Shown: positions 47,292 through 58,764, counted from the stretch's first letter. The stretch is DNA of 64,000 bases from Pinus tabuliformis (GCA_031772625.1 CM062805.1:797881119-797945118); one strand, 5' to 3'. The notes: generated by a model not told the origin, from the letters alone. Numbers and translations are program-made.

Positions 47292-50245
47292 TGTTAATCT
47301 ATGGTTGTCATTAATGTCAATATGGCAATATTTTGGACAATAAACAGTGATGTGAAGCCAAGTAGAGCAGATCCTTGAAGCAACAGGAGTATGTCAATAT
47401 GGCAATATCCTAGGACACTAAATGATGATATGAAGCCAAGGGGAAGTAGAGCAGATCCGTGAAGAAACAGGAGCAAGAAGCCATGAGGAGAAACCAAAGG
47501 AAAGCCAAGACAGTCAAGCCATTGGAGAAAATATCGGAAGTCATAGGAGCTATCAAAGCAGAGAAGAGGTATTGGAGCAGTATCGGAAGCCACAAGAAGC
47601 CAAGTAAGTGTAAGAGCGGGAGATTGAGGAGGAGCCATATCGGGAGTATCGCATGTAATATATGCCAAAGAAGAACTATTGGAATACAAAGGAGTTAATA
47701 GAGGAGCCATATCAAACCAGAAAAGAGCAGAGGAGTATATAATATCGGCAGAAATCAAGAAATGGGTTAAAGTCAAAGTGAGGAGACAGATGAAGATTGA
47801 ATGCACAGCAACCGTTGGATCTTGGAGATCAACGGACGAGATTGTTTGTAATGAGTGGACAAGATTATGTCGTGCAGCGTAAAGTCAAAGAAATGAACGA
47901 CAGAGATTAATTTAAGTATTAGTGGACGAGGAAATCAGAGGAGCTGTCGCAGTCGTCGATGGTAGAAGATCTATGGTCATCGAGCGCTAAATAGCCCAGG
48001 CGTTAGTCAAAGAGAAAGGCGGGTTTATAAGCGGAAATGGTTTATCGGGTTGAGACTAAGCGGAAAGTGGTAATAGGAGGGAGTCACTCGATTCCATTAA
48101 CCGAGCGACACGTAGCACTCGGGTGGAGAGAGAAAACCACCTTTTCGGGTGGGTATTTCCCTTGCAAGTGGCTCACCCGAAATGCATGTAGGCCATTGGA
48201 TCTAGAGCGGGTTGATCGACGGCGAAGGATCAACGGATGGTTTTGGGTTGATCGGGTTAAGTCGGGACCGTTAAATCTGGAGAGAAGAGATCTACGCGCA
48301 GCAAGCCTCCGATGGATTGTGTTGATCGGACCTGAGGATTCCATTAGAATACACTTTAAAGTTACATCGCATCCGCCATATCACAAGACTCTTGTAAAGC
48401 CTTGCCACATTGAAAGTGCTGATTACGATAATACACGGACCCAAACAGGTTATAGCAAAGAGTAGAAGAGTATATAATATATAGATGCGATATATATGCG
48501 GACCCGCTGCACCATTATAAACGGCCCTATTATTATATCGCATCAGCCTATCGGAACTCTCATAGCGCAAGTTATAAAGGGTTGTCACCCCCAAACCACC
48601 GATTGTGATATGTATGCAGACTCGCTGAAACATTATAATACAACCAATTTAAATATCGCATTCGTTGAATCGCAATGTTCAAAAGAATTGACACCGCCGA
48701 ACTGCCGATTGCGATATATATTACGAACCCGAATGCACCATTTAACATGACTAAATGTAATATCGCATCCGTTGTATCGCTAGTCTCTAAGGGATGTCAA
48801 ACCGCCGATTGCGATTGCGATTGTGACGTGGCATGTGGGACATCCCTGTTGGTACAGTCTCTCCAATGAAATCCTCCATAAATAATGAAGTCTAATGTAT
48901 GAATATTATTAAAGGAAAAAGGACCTCTCTGATATTTTTTAATAAGCAACATTTCTTTGTATTTCGGCCTCTCTTCCTCTTGAACGTGTCCTGTGAGTAT
49001 TGGAACACTCGAATAGACAAAGGAAGCCATGGATCAGGAAGCCGAAGTGTCAAGCGAGCATAGATGGTCGAGCGAGCGCAGAGGAAGCTAAAGCGACCGG
49101 AGGAGGGAAGCCAAAAGGTCGAGCGAGCGTTGAGGAAGTCGAAGCTCAAGCGAGCGAAAGGGAAGCCAAAGGTCAGGCGTATCAAGATAAGAAAACAAAG
49201 AATTGTCTTTATGCAATTGTGGTTGTTGGCAAACTAGAAGAAATAAGGAAGCCGACGGTCCAGCAGGATAGAAAGAGGCCGAAGGTCCAGCAGGACAGAA
49301 GGCAGACGAAGGTCCAGCTAGACAGGAGGCAATCGAAGGACAAGCAACTCTGTTGATCGTGTTAACCTATGAAAGACTCAGACTTGTGATGAATTAATCA
49401 GGTACATAATGCATACTGAAGAACAATTCTGTGATATAATAAATAAAGTTTCATTTGATATCGCTTCAAGGGAACAGTAGCCAGCACCAGTATTGAAGCA
49501 TATGTTAATGTATTTCTGGAAAGTAAGAGATTGCAATAGCAAGAACAGTGCGCAGTAGTCACGCTGGAAGCATTCACCATGCCAGTGAGAACAGAGGCTT
49601 GAAACAGAGAGTTGGTTCTTGTGCAGAGCTTAGTGCTGCTAATAGTAGACTCACTAAAGCTGTGTGAAGACATTATCAGAGATTATGTCAGCTATTTGAT
49701 ATCATCATGAGATAACCTTTGCAGACTCTGTGTGGACAGTATGAAGAGTTGTAAAGACTTCTTCATATGACGACTGGTTGCCATTGATGTTGTAGCATGG
49801 AGACTACAGTGAAACTGTAAACAGACAGAATTCAGTAAAGAAGAGTTTTGGGAACAGAGAATCACTATCAAACATGCCTTGACAAGATTGGGTCGGAGCC
49901 CTTGGAGTTGGAGCCTCAAAATTGGAAGGATTGGTGTCCTTGGGGTTGGTGCCTCAGAAGTGGAAAGGATTGGTGTCCTTGGAGTTGGTGCTCCTAAGTC
50001 CAAGGTTGGTGTTTTGACAAAACAGAGTTGGTGCTCTAGAGGTTGGAGCCTCACAAAAGTCCAAGTTGGTGCTTGGCAACAGATTGGAACCATATATATA
50101 TTATATCTATTTTATTGCAAAGATTATATTAATAAAAGCATTTATTCTTGTTGTTCATCTTGTGTTCTGAATATAAATGTTTTAACTGTTAAAATAACAG
50201 TTGAAAAGAAACACTGATTCACCCCCCCCCCAAGTATTTCCAACA
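47292..50245 (+). repeat. 5' LTR of the gag-only element
   Basis: 2954 bp. It contains three diverged units of about 110 bp in 48480-48800 (GCGATATATATGCGGACCCG-like), a GATTGC hexamer run with TGACGTGGC at 48824-48832, AGGTCCAGCAGGACAGAAGG-like repeats at 49255-49335 and GGATTGGTGTCCTTGG repeats at 49925-50010. The long minus-strand frame at 47294-47806 appears to be a shadow. Confidence 0.88.
48480..48840 (+). repeat. Diverged ~110-bp tandem units with a GATTGC run and TGACGTGGC
   Basis: GCGATATATATGCGG (48487), GTGATATGTATGCAG (48604) and GCGATATATATTACG (48710) mark three units. Each is followed later by ATATCGCATC. The array ends in GATTGCGATTGCGATTGTGACG. TGACGTGGC is a good match to plant bZIP binding sites, so a role as transcription control region of the LTR is possible but unproven. 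The 3' LTR copy (54170-54525) has one more hexamer. Confidence 0.65.
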
Positions 50246-50247
50246 AT

Positions 50248-50260
50248 TGGTATCAGAGCC
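50248..50260 (+). other. Primer binding site of the gag-only element
   Basis: TGGTATCAGAGCC, two bases after the LTR, is complementary to the initiator-Met tRNA 3' end. Confidence 0.85.
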
Positions 50261-50293
50261 AGTGCCTTCATTCAAAGCCTAACAGCTTGAAGG

Positions 50294-51901
50294 TTGATCT
50301 TTAGAACACAAATGGCGAAGTCAAGGAAGAAAGTCTCCAATTCTCCTAAGGATGTGTCTCCCTCTACTACTGAAATAGAAGACAATCAATTTGAGAAGGC
50401 TCCATGGTTCAATGGAAACTTTAATATATGGGAAGCAAGAATGAGGAATTTCTTAAAGACTCAAGGCATTGAAATCTGGAAATCAGTGATTGTTGATAGC
50501 ATGATGGATGGAGAATCCAAGGAGTACAATGCAAAAGAAATGAAGGCAATCTTGAATGGGCTACCTGATTCTATAAAGAACAATTTAGGAAAATGTTCGT
50601 CAGCAAAGGGTATATGGGACAAACTTCATGACCTTCACTCAAAAGGAGCATTGACCATGACCATCAGTCAAGAAGATGATGGAAATCAAGAAGGAAATCC
50701 AAAACCCATCACAGAAGTTGAAAATGAGAATGATGATATCAAGGCTAAAGAAGATCTAGAAGATGAAGAGAATGAAAAAGATTTTGTAGAAGATCTCCTC
50801 GCTCAACTTATGGCTGCCATGGAAGAGATTATCAATTTGAAAAAGGAAAACGAGGAACTTAAGAAGAAAGCACTAGTTGGTGACCAAGACCAAACAAGGA
50901 AGAAAGTTGACCTTGTCAAGCTTCAAGTACAAGAAAGGGATGAAGAGCTTGCCAAGCTTAAGAAGGAATTTCATCAAAGCAAAAGAAAGCAGCATGAAGA
51001 AGTCATATCCATGACAAATCAATTGGATAAAGCAAAGAAACGGGAAGATACCTTGTCAAGTCAACTTGAACAAAGGCACAAGAGCTTGAACAAACTTGAA
51101 GAAGAGATTGGTCAATACAAGGTAGAGGTCTCCTCTCTCAAATCTCAACTACAAGAAGCAAGAAAGTTAGCACAAGGAGCTGAGAAGACAATGGAAGCAT
51201 TGGCAATCATAGAAGAACAGGTCGATGAAGCAGAAAAGGAGAGAAACACCATGATATGTCAACTAAAAGCAAAGGATGAAGAAATCTTCAAATTAAAATC
51301 TAACATCAAACTTCTCAAGGCCAAAACATGTAAAGCTACAAGGATCAAGGAAGAAATGGAGAGCAGTCTAGCAAAGGAAAATGAAGAAATCTTCAAAATG
51401 AAGTCAGATATCATCTCCCTTAAAATAGAAGCAAATGAAGCTGCTCATATCAAGGAAGAAACTGAGAAACAACTTGCTAAGAAGAATAATGAGTGTGAAA
51501 GATTGGAAGAAGAGATTGTCTTCCTCAGGAAAAAGGTTGAAGGGATGAACAAAACCTTGAAGAGCTCTCAAGCCTTGGATGACATGCTCAGCCATCAAAG
51601 ATGTCCATTTGATAAATCAGGTCTCGGGTATGCAGGTGAATCCTCAAACAAGAATGGTAATGTTTCAAGCAAAATGGATGTGAGGAAGCTAGAAAGAAAT
51701 GTTGATGCTCCCAGTTCCAGCAAAGGCAAGGAGAAAAATCAAGGCAACAATGGAAGAAATCCTACTCCAAGAAGAAATGTAGATAATGTCAAGGATGCTA
51801 GAAGCAATGGTTATCATCAAAGGATCTCAAGACAGAAAGACTTCAGAAGTACATCAAGGAAATCTCCATCTCCCAGGTACCAAAGTTTATTTCTTGGCTA
51901 G
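50294..51901 (+). CDS. Gag-like protein of the gag-only element
   Basis: The open frame is 535 codons; the likely start is the ATG at 50312 (MAKSRKKVSN), since it has the better context. By residue, a UBN2/DUF4219-like gag part lies at about 30-125 (WFNGNFNIWEARMRNFLK, LPDSIKNNLGKCSSAKGIWD). A long charged coiled coil spans about 150-430. The motif ALDDMLSHQRCPFDKSGLGY near 430-450 is typical of SIRE-type gag. A basic, serine-rich end follows. CCHC zinc-knuckle sequences lie just downstream (51899-52110). The particle-forming role is known for the family; no activity can be inferred here. Confidence 0.8.
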   Translation: MIFRTQMAKSRKKVSNSPKDVSPSTTEIEDNQFEKAPWFNGNFNIWEARMRNFLKTQGIEIWKSVIVDSMMDGESKEYNAKEMKAILNGLPDSIKNNLGKCSSAKGIWDKLHDLHSKGALTMTISQEDDGNQEGNPKPITEVENENDDIKAKEDLEDEENEKDFVEDLLAQLMAAMEEIINLKKENEELKKKALVGDQDQTRKKVDLVKLQVQERDEELAKLKKEFHQSKRKQHEEVISMTNQLDKAKKREDTLSSQLEQRHKSLNKLEEEIGQYKVEVSSLKSQLQEARKLAQGAEKTMEALAIIEEQVDEAEKERNTMICQLKAKDEEIFKLKSNIKLLKAKTCKATRIKEEMESSLAKENEEIFKMKSDIISLKIEANEAAHIKEETEKQLAKKNNECERLEEEIVFLRKKVEGMNKTLKSSQALDDMLSHQRCPFDKSGLGYAGESSNKNGNVSSKMDVRKLERNVDAPSSSKGKEKNQGNNGRNPTPRRNVDNVKDARSNGYHQRISRQKDFRSTSRKSPSPRYQSLFLG

Positions 51902-52115
51902 TGTTATTCTTGTACAAACTTCGGACACATGGCAAAAGATTGTAGAGCATATCATAAAGATAGATGCTATGGTCCCCAACCATATCATAAAGATAGATGT
52001 TATGGTCCGAGGAACAATTTTGCAAGAAGAAATCATGAATTCTTATTCATGAACAATGTAGAATGCTTCAAGTGTCATAACATTGGTCATATGGCACGTG
52101 ATTGTAACTTAACTT
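51899..52115 (+). other. Zinc-knuckle sequences downstream of gag
   Basis: Two CX2CX4HX4C-type knuckles are visible, CYSCTNFGHMAKDC and CFKCHNIGHMARDC, separated by a repeated YHKDRCYGP stretch. They mark the nucleocapsid end of gag. Fossil part. Confidence 0.7.
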
Positions 52116-52289
52116 GGGCTCTTACACAAGCTAGAACCATGCAAAAGAAGAAAGTTACACAAGTATGGAGAAGGAAGCTAATACAATCCGAAAGTCCCTT
52201 AAAATCTCTAGCCAACAACACATGTTGTTGACCTGATCTTCGACAATCTGAGCATTTGATAGGAAGATTCTACCAAAAGAGATGATGCA

Positions 52290-53004
52290 TACAGTCAGGG
52301 GGAGCCTGTGATTCTTGATCATTATTGCAGAAGCTATTAGTGAAAGGGTCCTTATGAAATCCTTGTTGAGCTATATTAACAATCATTCTTTGATAAAGAT
52401 CATTTCTCAGGAGTACTCCATTGAAGAACATGATCTTGTAACCATTCTTTGGACTGTTGTTGAAGATGTTTTACACTTGATCACTAAGTAGAAATTGGAG
52501 CAACAGAGAAGGTCATCTAATGCTAGAGAAATAGAGGCAACCTTCAAACAAACAGATACATCTGGGAATGAAGCTTGAAGTAAGAGCAGCTGGCAGCATA
52601 TAACAAAACTGAAGCATTGCAAAAAGATGCAAACCAGCAAAAAGAATTTGAAAGTCAACCACAGTTTGGATATCAAAATCTGCTAGTGGAGATAACTTGC
52701 AGAGACTTTTACAAGAACTCAAGAAAAAATGGCTCATTAAAAGACTATAGAAAGGAGAATGTTGTGAGAAGCACAGAGATACAAAGGAACTTGGATCTAA
52801 AGAAAGATAGCAATTTTAGTGGCTCGTTCCTTCTATATTGAGTAAAAAGAAGAGCACTATGATAGGGGGAGTAACAGACTCATAAAGATCTACTATTCAT
52901 GAAGAAGAGTAGCAGTTCGACAGGGGGAGTCCTTGTGCACTCCTTTGTCATTGATGTCAAAGGGGGAGAAGAAGAATATTGTTATCAATAACAAAGGGGG
53001 AGAT
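52290..53004 (+). other. Region with five GGGGGAG polypurine tracts
   Basis: AGGGGGAG lies at about 52298, 52864, 52923 and 52961, and the last tract, ACAAAGGGGGAGAT (52991-53004), abuts the 3' LTR. Multiple tracts before the 3' LTR are a known trait of the SIRE/Maximus lineage. TTGTCATTGATGTCAA occurs both before the tracts (52947-52962) and at the start of the LTR. No open frame is present. Confidence 0.7.
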
Positions 53005-55776
53005 TGTTAATCTAGGTTGTCATTGATGTCAATATGGCAATATTCAGGACAGTAAAAAGTGATGTGAAGCCAAGTAGAGCAGATCCATGAAGCAACAGGA
53101 GTATGTCAATATGGCAATATTCTAGGATACTAAATGATGATATGAAGCCAAGGGGAAGTAGAGCATATCCGTGAAGAAACAGGAGCAAGAAGCCATGAAG
53201 AGAAACCAGAGGAAAGCCAAGACAGTCAAGCCAATGGAGAAAATATCAAAAGTCATCGCAGTTATCAAAGCAGAGAAGAGGTATTGGAGCGGTATCGGAA
53301 GCCACGGGAAGCCAAGTAAGTGTAAGAGCGGGAGATTGAGGAGGAGCCATATCAAGAGTATCGCGTGTAATATATGCCAAAGAAGAACTATCGAAATCCA
53401 AAGGAGTTAACAGAGGCGCCATATCAGACCAGAAAAGAGCAGATGAGTATATAATATCGGCAGAAATCAAGAAATGGGTTAAAGTCAAAGTGAGGAGACA
53501 GATGAAGATTGAACGCACAGGAACCGTTGGATCTTGGAGATCAACAGATGAGATTGTTTGTAATGAGTGGCCAGGATTAAGTCGCACAGCGTAAAGTCAA
53601 AGAAATGAACAACAGAGATTAATTTAAGTATTAGCGGATGAGGAAATCGGAGGAGCCGTCGCAACCGTCGATGGTAGAAGATCTACGGTCATCGGGCGCT
53701 AAATAGCTCAGGCGTTAGTTAAAGAGAAAGGCAGGTTTATAAGCGGTAAGTGGTAATAGGAGGGAGTCACCAGATTCCATTAACCGAGCGACACGTAGCA
53801 CTCGAGTGGAGAGAGAAAACCACCTTTTCGGGTGGGTATTTCCCTTACAAGTGGCTTACCCGAAATGCATGTAGGCTGTTGGATCTAGCGCGGGTTGATT
53901 GTCGGCGAAGGATCAACGAACGGTTTTGGGTTGATCGGGTTAAGTTGGGACTGTTAGATCTGGAGAGAAGAGATCTACGGTGCAGCAAGCCTCCGATGGA
54001 TTATGTTGATCGGACTCGAGGATTCCATTAGAATACACTTTAAAGTTACATCGCATCCGCCATATCACAAGACTCTTGTAAAGCCTTGCAACATTGAAAG
54101 TGTCGATTACGATAATACACGGACCCGAACAGGTTATAGCAAAGAGTAGAAGAGTATATAATATATAGATGCGATATATATGCGGACCCGCTGCACCATT
54201 ATAAACTGCCCTATTGTTATATCGCATCCGCCTATCGGAACTCTCATAGCACAAGTTATAAAGGGTTGTCACCCCCGAACCACCGATTGCGATATGTATG
54301 CGGACCTGCTACAACATTATAATATGACCTATTGAAATATCGCATCTGTTGAATCACAATGTTCAAAAGAATTGACACCGCCAGACTGCCGATTGCGATA
54401 TATATTACAGACCCGAATGCACCATTTAACATGACTAAATGTAATATCACATCCGTTGTATCGCTAGTCTCTAAGGGATGTCAAACAGCCGATTGCGATT
54501 GCGATTGCGATTGTGACGTGGCATGTGGGACCTCCCTGTTGGTACAGTCTCTCCAATGAAATCCTCCGTAAATAATGAAGTCTAATGTATGAATATTATT
54601 AAAGGAAAAAGGACCTCTCTGATATTTTTTAATAAGCAACATTTCTTTGTATTTCGGCCTCTCTTCCTCCTGAACGTGTCCTGTGAGTATTGGAACACTC
54701 GAATAGACAGAGGAAGCCATGGATCGGGAAGCCGAAGTGTCAAGCGAGCATAGATGGTCGAGTGAGCACAGAGGAAGCTAAAGCGACCGGAGGAGGGAAG
54801 CCAGAAGGTCGAGCGAGCATTGAGGAAGCCGAAGCTCAAGCGAGCGAAAGGGAAGCCAAAGGTCAGGCATATCAAGATAAGAAAACAGAGAATTGTCTTT
54901 ATGCAGTTGTTGTTGGCGAACTAGAAGAAAGAAGGAAGCCAACGGTCCAGCAGGATAGAAAGAGGTCGAAGGTCCAGCAGGACAGAAGGAAGACGAAGGT
55001 CTAGCCAGACAGGAGGCAGTCGAAGGACGAGCAACTCTGTTGATCGTGTTACCCTGTGAAAGACTCAGACCTGTGATGAATTAATCAGGTACATAATGCA
55101 TACTGAAGAACAATTCTGTGATATAATAAATAAAGTTTCATTTGATATCGCTTGAAGGGAACAGTAGCCAGCACCAGTATTGAAGCATATGTGAATGTAT
55201 TTCTGGGAAGTAAGAGATTGCAATAGCAAGAACAATGCGCAATAGTCACGCTGGAAGCATTCACCATGACAGTGAGAACAGAGGCTTGAAACAGAGAGTT
55301 GGTTCTTATGCAGAGCTTAGTGCAGCTAATAGTAGACTCACTAAAGTTGTGTGGAGACATTATCAGAGATTATGATGGCTATTTGATATCATCATGAGAT
55401 AACTTTTGTAGACTCTGTGTGGACAGTATGAAGAGTTGTAAAGACTTCTTCATATGAAGACTAGTTGCCATTGATGTTGTAGCATGGAGACTACAGTGAA
55501 GCTGTAAATAGACAGAATTCAGTAAAAAAGAGTTTTGGGAGCAGAGAATCACTAACAAACATGCCTTGACAAGATTGGGTTGAAGCCCTTGGGGTTGGAG
55601 CCTCAGAATTGGAAGGATTGGTGTCCTTGGGGTTGGTGCCTCAGAAGTGGAAAGGATTGGTGTCCTTGGAGTTGGTGCTCCTAAGTCCAAGGTTGGTGCC
55701 TTGACAAAACAGAGTTGGTGCTCTAGAGGTTGGAGCCTCACAAAAGTCCAAGTTGGTGCTTGGCAACAAATTGGAA

Positions 55777-55811
<35 letters not shown>

Positions 55812-55953
55812 ATCTATTTTATTGCAAAGATTATCTTAATAAAAGCATTTATTCTTGTTGTTCATCTTGTGTTCTGAATATAAATGTTTTAACTGGTAAA
55901 ATAACAGTTGAAAAGAAATATTGATTCACCCCCCCCTCTCAGTATTTCCAACA
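53005..55953 (+). repeat. 3' LTR of the gag-only element
   Basis: 2949 bp, same layout as the 5' LTR. A (TA)n run at about 55779-55808 is longer than its counterpart near 50091-50105. Followed by the duplication TAAAT. Confidence 0.88.
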
Positions 55954-55958
55954 TAAAT

Positions 55959-56955
55959 GAATCCAAGGACATAGCAACTATAATGGAAGTGAACCTGGCG
56001 ACTAAAGAAAATGTCTCCTCATAGTCCATTCCCTTTCTTTGAGAGAACCCTCTCGTCATAGACCTCAGTTTGAATGTCTCAATGGTACCATCTATATCAT
56101 GTTTGATATTGTAGAGCCACCTGGAACTCACAACCGACTTCCCCTCCAATCTTGGAACTATGTCCCAAACATCATTCTTCGTAATCGAGGTGTACTCCAC
56201 CATGGCATCTCCCCATACTTGTTGGTATGTTGCCTCTTGAAAACTAGAAGGGGATCGAAATCTAGAATGTTGCTCATCACCGCCATATAATCTAGAAACT
56301 TCTTTAGAGGTTTATTCTCTCTAAAGATGCTCCTAGGAGTCTCAACATGCTCCTCAGCATCCCTCAATATTTGACTAAACCATCAAAGGTCTCTTCACAA
56401 AAGTAGAAGGGACTCCTATCTTCCCCTCTTCACTTGAAGGTCGTACTACCCTAGAAACCATTAATGACACCGCTTCAACTTTTGGAGCTTCCTTCTCCTC
56501 ATCCTCCATCATTGAAATAGGCTCATGGAACTTCCTGGTTGTAAAGTCTTCCTTAAACTTTACATCCCAACTCGCTATTGTCTTCCTCTTCTCTAAAATA
56601 TAGATCCTATAAGCCTTTGAAGTCTCATTGTAACCCATAAATAAACTCATCATGTTGGAAGGCTCAGACTTGGTCCTCTTCTCTATCAGTACATTGGATA
56701 TAAGTTACACAATCAAAGATGTGAAAATAACTCACCTCTTGCTACACACAAGTGAATGCCTCTTGTTTTTTTTCCTCCAAGACCTTGTGAGGACACCAAC
56801 TTTGGATGCAAACTGTCATGTTGCATATCTCAATCCAAAGAAGCATCGACATGCCTTGGTCATGTATCATGGCCTTAGTAGCCCCTATAATGGATCGATT
56901 CTTCCACTCTACAATCCCATTCTATTGTGAGTTGTATGGAACCATTAGCTCCCTC
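55959..56955 (-). mobile_element. Minus-strand Copia fossil, right part (integrase to reverse transcriptase start)
   Basis: Read on the minus strand, integrase-end traces (about 56640-56940) come first. A post-integrase linker (56375-56653, GYNETSKAYRIYILEKRKT) and the start of reverse transcriptase (55960-56203, ITKNDVWDIVPRLEGKSVVS) follow. The same element continues at 47291. Several breaks. It ends abruptly near 56955, where a plus-strand LTR sequence begins. Confidence 0.75.
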
Positions 56956-57350
56956 TTGAGTCAAGTCGGAAGAAGACTCTCTCACGTGGGAAGAAGAAAG
57001 AGGACGCAGTTAGGGCAGCAATTGTAGGAGGACACAGGAAGGTACAACAACTTCGTTTTGGGTGCTAGAGGACTGTGTTGACCAGAGTATAGGCTCCCTT
57101 GACTGCAGATTTGTGTGGGGAGTCTCTCTCTTGCTAGTTGCAGTTCAGATCAGCCTTGTTGACCTCTGTTTGACCATTGTTTTTGGGACAGCGTTGACTA
57201 GGTAGGGCTAACTGCAGGAGCTGATATATTGACTATTGTTTGGACCATGTTTTGAGGACTGTTTTGGGCTGCTATTTCTTGTTGTTGAGGCCGAGTTCTC
57301 CTAGGTTGTCTTGAGGACATTTGGAGCTGATTGATCAGCCTTGTCATTTG

Positions 57351-57367
57351 TTGTTCAAGGGTTTCAT
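57351..57367. repeat. 17-bp target duplication, left copy
   Basis: TTGTTCAAGGGTTTCAT is repeated exactly at 58798-58814. A duplication this long, next to a poly(T)/poly(A) tract, is the sign of target-primed (LINE-type) insertion. Confidence 0.88.
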
Positions 57368-57422
57368 TTTTTTTTTTTCTACGTAAAGACTAAGCTATTG
57401 TATTAATAAAGAAAGAAAATAT

Positions 57423-57860
57423 TTACAAAGAGGTACTAGCCTCTGAGGATGGATAAGGCCACCCTCTGTCTGAAGAGCATAGCAGGTACTCAAGGCTACC
57501 TGAATTACAAAGATAGAAGCAGTAGAAGTAAGCATGAGCAAAACAGAAGCAGGTAGTCCTCTGACTTACAAGAGAGATTCCTCCAAAAAGAACAACAGCA
57601 GCAGAATTGTAGAACCAAAGAACCTTTGCTGCTGATATCATCGCGGCAGTTGAGGGTAGGAAGACAAGTGATTCCAGAGATCTGGAAACATTGCGAATTC
57701 TGGGCATTCCTCTACCCCAAAAACAAAACCTGGGTATCTCGGAAAGAGAAGAGACCCCTCCAAAACTCCAAAACTTGACCATTGAGCTGCAGCAGAAACA
57801 GTAATTTAGCCTTCGAAGGCTTACCTTATGCTTTGTTGTCGAAATCTGGCATAGTTGCAT
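57423..57860 (-). other. 3' part of the retroposon with a second open stretch
   Basis: On the minus strand, 145 codons are open in a frame that overlaps the end of the 312-aa frame (starts MQLCQISTTK). The composition (FYNSAAVVLFGG, FAHAYFYCFYLCN) is what T-rich LINE 3' tails give in any frame, so I regard it as untranslated tail, not a gene. Confidence 0.5.
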
Positions 57861-58764
57861 CTTCGTTCACTGGCTGTCGGGAATCCGGTGGGTGTGCTGG
57901 CTGCTGAAGCGAACCCAGATCAAGAGCATGCTCCTCACGATTGACAACGCCTGGAGGAGGAATAACGACATTGCCAATTTCCGCCCTCGCTTGGGCATTA
58001 CCAGTCGGAGCCAGCTCCCCATCGTCTTCCTCCTGGCTGTCGGAGTCTTCATCTTCTTCCTCCGTCGCGATTACCGTTATCAGCAGAGACACCCGTGATT
58101 GATTTCTCCGGCATCTAAAAGTGAAACGGGATGTATGCACTTGACTATCTAGTTGGTCCGACTCCTCTGAAGGAGAAGACGGAGGCGCTACCATAGCCAG
58201 CGGCTGAATTGCCCTTGCTTGAACCTCCTGTCTTCGACTAATTCCCCAAACACCCCCTCTTCTCGGGACCCCACGCTGTCTCGGCGCCATGAGCAGGGAA
58301 ACGTGAGAGCTATTTACAGTGGGAGGCCCAGTATCCAAACGCAGAGCCTGAACTCTGCCCCCCAGAACCGGCCTAGTAGAAACCTGAACCAAAGTATGAG
58401 TCCTCACTATAATTTTAGCCTGCCAAGGTCGAGAGAGCATACTCTGAGCGGAGGTGAGGCCTCTGCCACTGCGCACCCTGCCAGAGATCGTCTCCTCTCC
58501 ACTCTGCTCGAAGCACAACATAACAATACACCAAACATACCCAAACTGGAGCAGATACGCCGTTAAGTAATCCTCTTTTCGGAATTCTCTGGATGCCTCC
58601 ATAACGAACCCCAACGAACTAGCGTACAATGCAGTTAAGTCCCCTCGCGCGAACCCATCTCCCCTCTGCACAACCTTCTCCTCGGCCTTTAAAGGCATTA
58701 ATGCCTGGCAGAGCCGCCTTGTGTGGCCGTCCTGGCAGGCCACCTTAACATGCCAGCTGCCCAT
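57826..58764 (-). CDS. Uncharacterised 312-aa open frame inside the retroposon
   Basis: The ATG lies 33 bases from the 5' edge of the insert (MGSWHVKVACQDGHTRRLCQ) and the frame ends TAA after MPDFDNKA. The N-terminal half is mixed with a hydrophobic patch (LLQFGYVWCIVMLCF, about 92-106). The middle is basic (MAPRQRGVPRRGGVWG). The C-terminal third is acidic with EEEDEDSDSQEEDDGEL near 236-252. No zinc knuckle or known domain was recognised. Unbroken length in AT-rich surroundings makes chance unlikely, but GC-rich DNA opens frames more easily. A LINE ORF1-like or host-derived protein are both possible. Confidence 0.45.
   Translation of the reverse strand: MGSWHVKVACQDGHTRRLCQALMPLKAEEKVVQRGDGFARGDLTALYASSLGFVMEASREFRKEDYLTAYLLQFGYVWCIVMLCFEQSGEETISGRVRSGRGLTSAQSMLSRPWQAKIIVRTHTLVQVSTRPVLGGRVQALRLDTGPPTVNSSHVSLLMAPRQRGVPRRGGVWGISRRQEVQARAIQPLAMVAPPSSPSEESDQLDSQVHTSRFTFRCRRNQSRVSLLITVIATEEEDEDSDSQEEDDGELAPTGNAQARAEIGNVVIPPPGVVNREEHALDLGSLQQPAHPPDSRQPVNEDATMPDFDNKA

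Larger units (their letters stand above)
47292..55953 (+). mobile_element. Gag-only Copia/SIRE-type element with very long LTRs
   Basis: LTRs of 2954 bp (47292-50245) and 2949 bp (53005-55953) start TGTTAATCTA and end GTATTTCCAACA. They are bracketed by TAAAT at 47287-47291 and 55954-55958. The 2.76-kb internal region has a primer site, a gag frame of SIRE type, zinc knuckles and several polypurine tracts, and I see no protease, integrase or reverse transcriptase in it. It resembles the non-autonomous large derivatives known in plants, which would rely on a related complete element. The LTRs look roughly 95% alike by eye, suggesting moderate age. Confidence 0.9.

Noticed and set aside
47294-47806. 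Hydrophobic 170-aa minus-strand frame
   Set aside because: It lies wholly in a 5' LTR. The equivalent 3' LTR region (53122-53587) splits it differently, so it appears to be a shadow frame.
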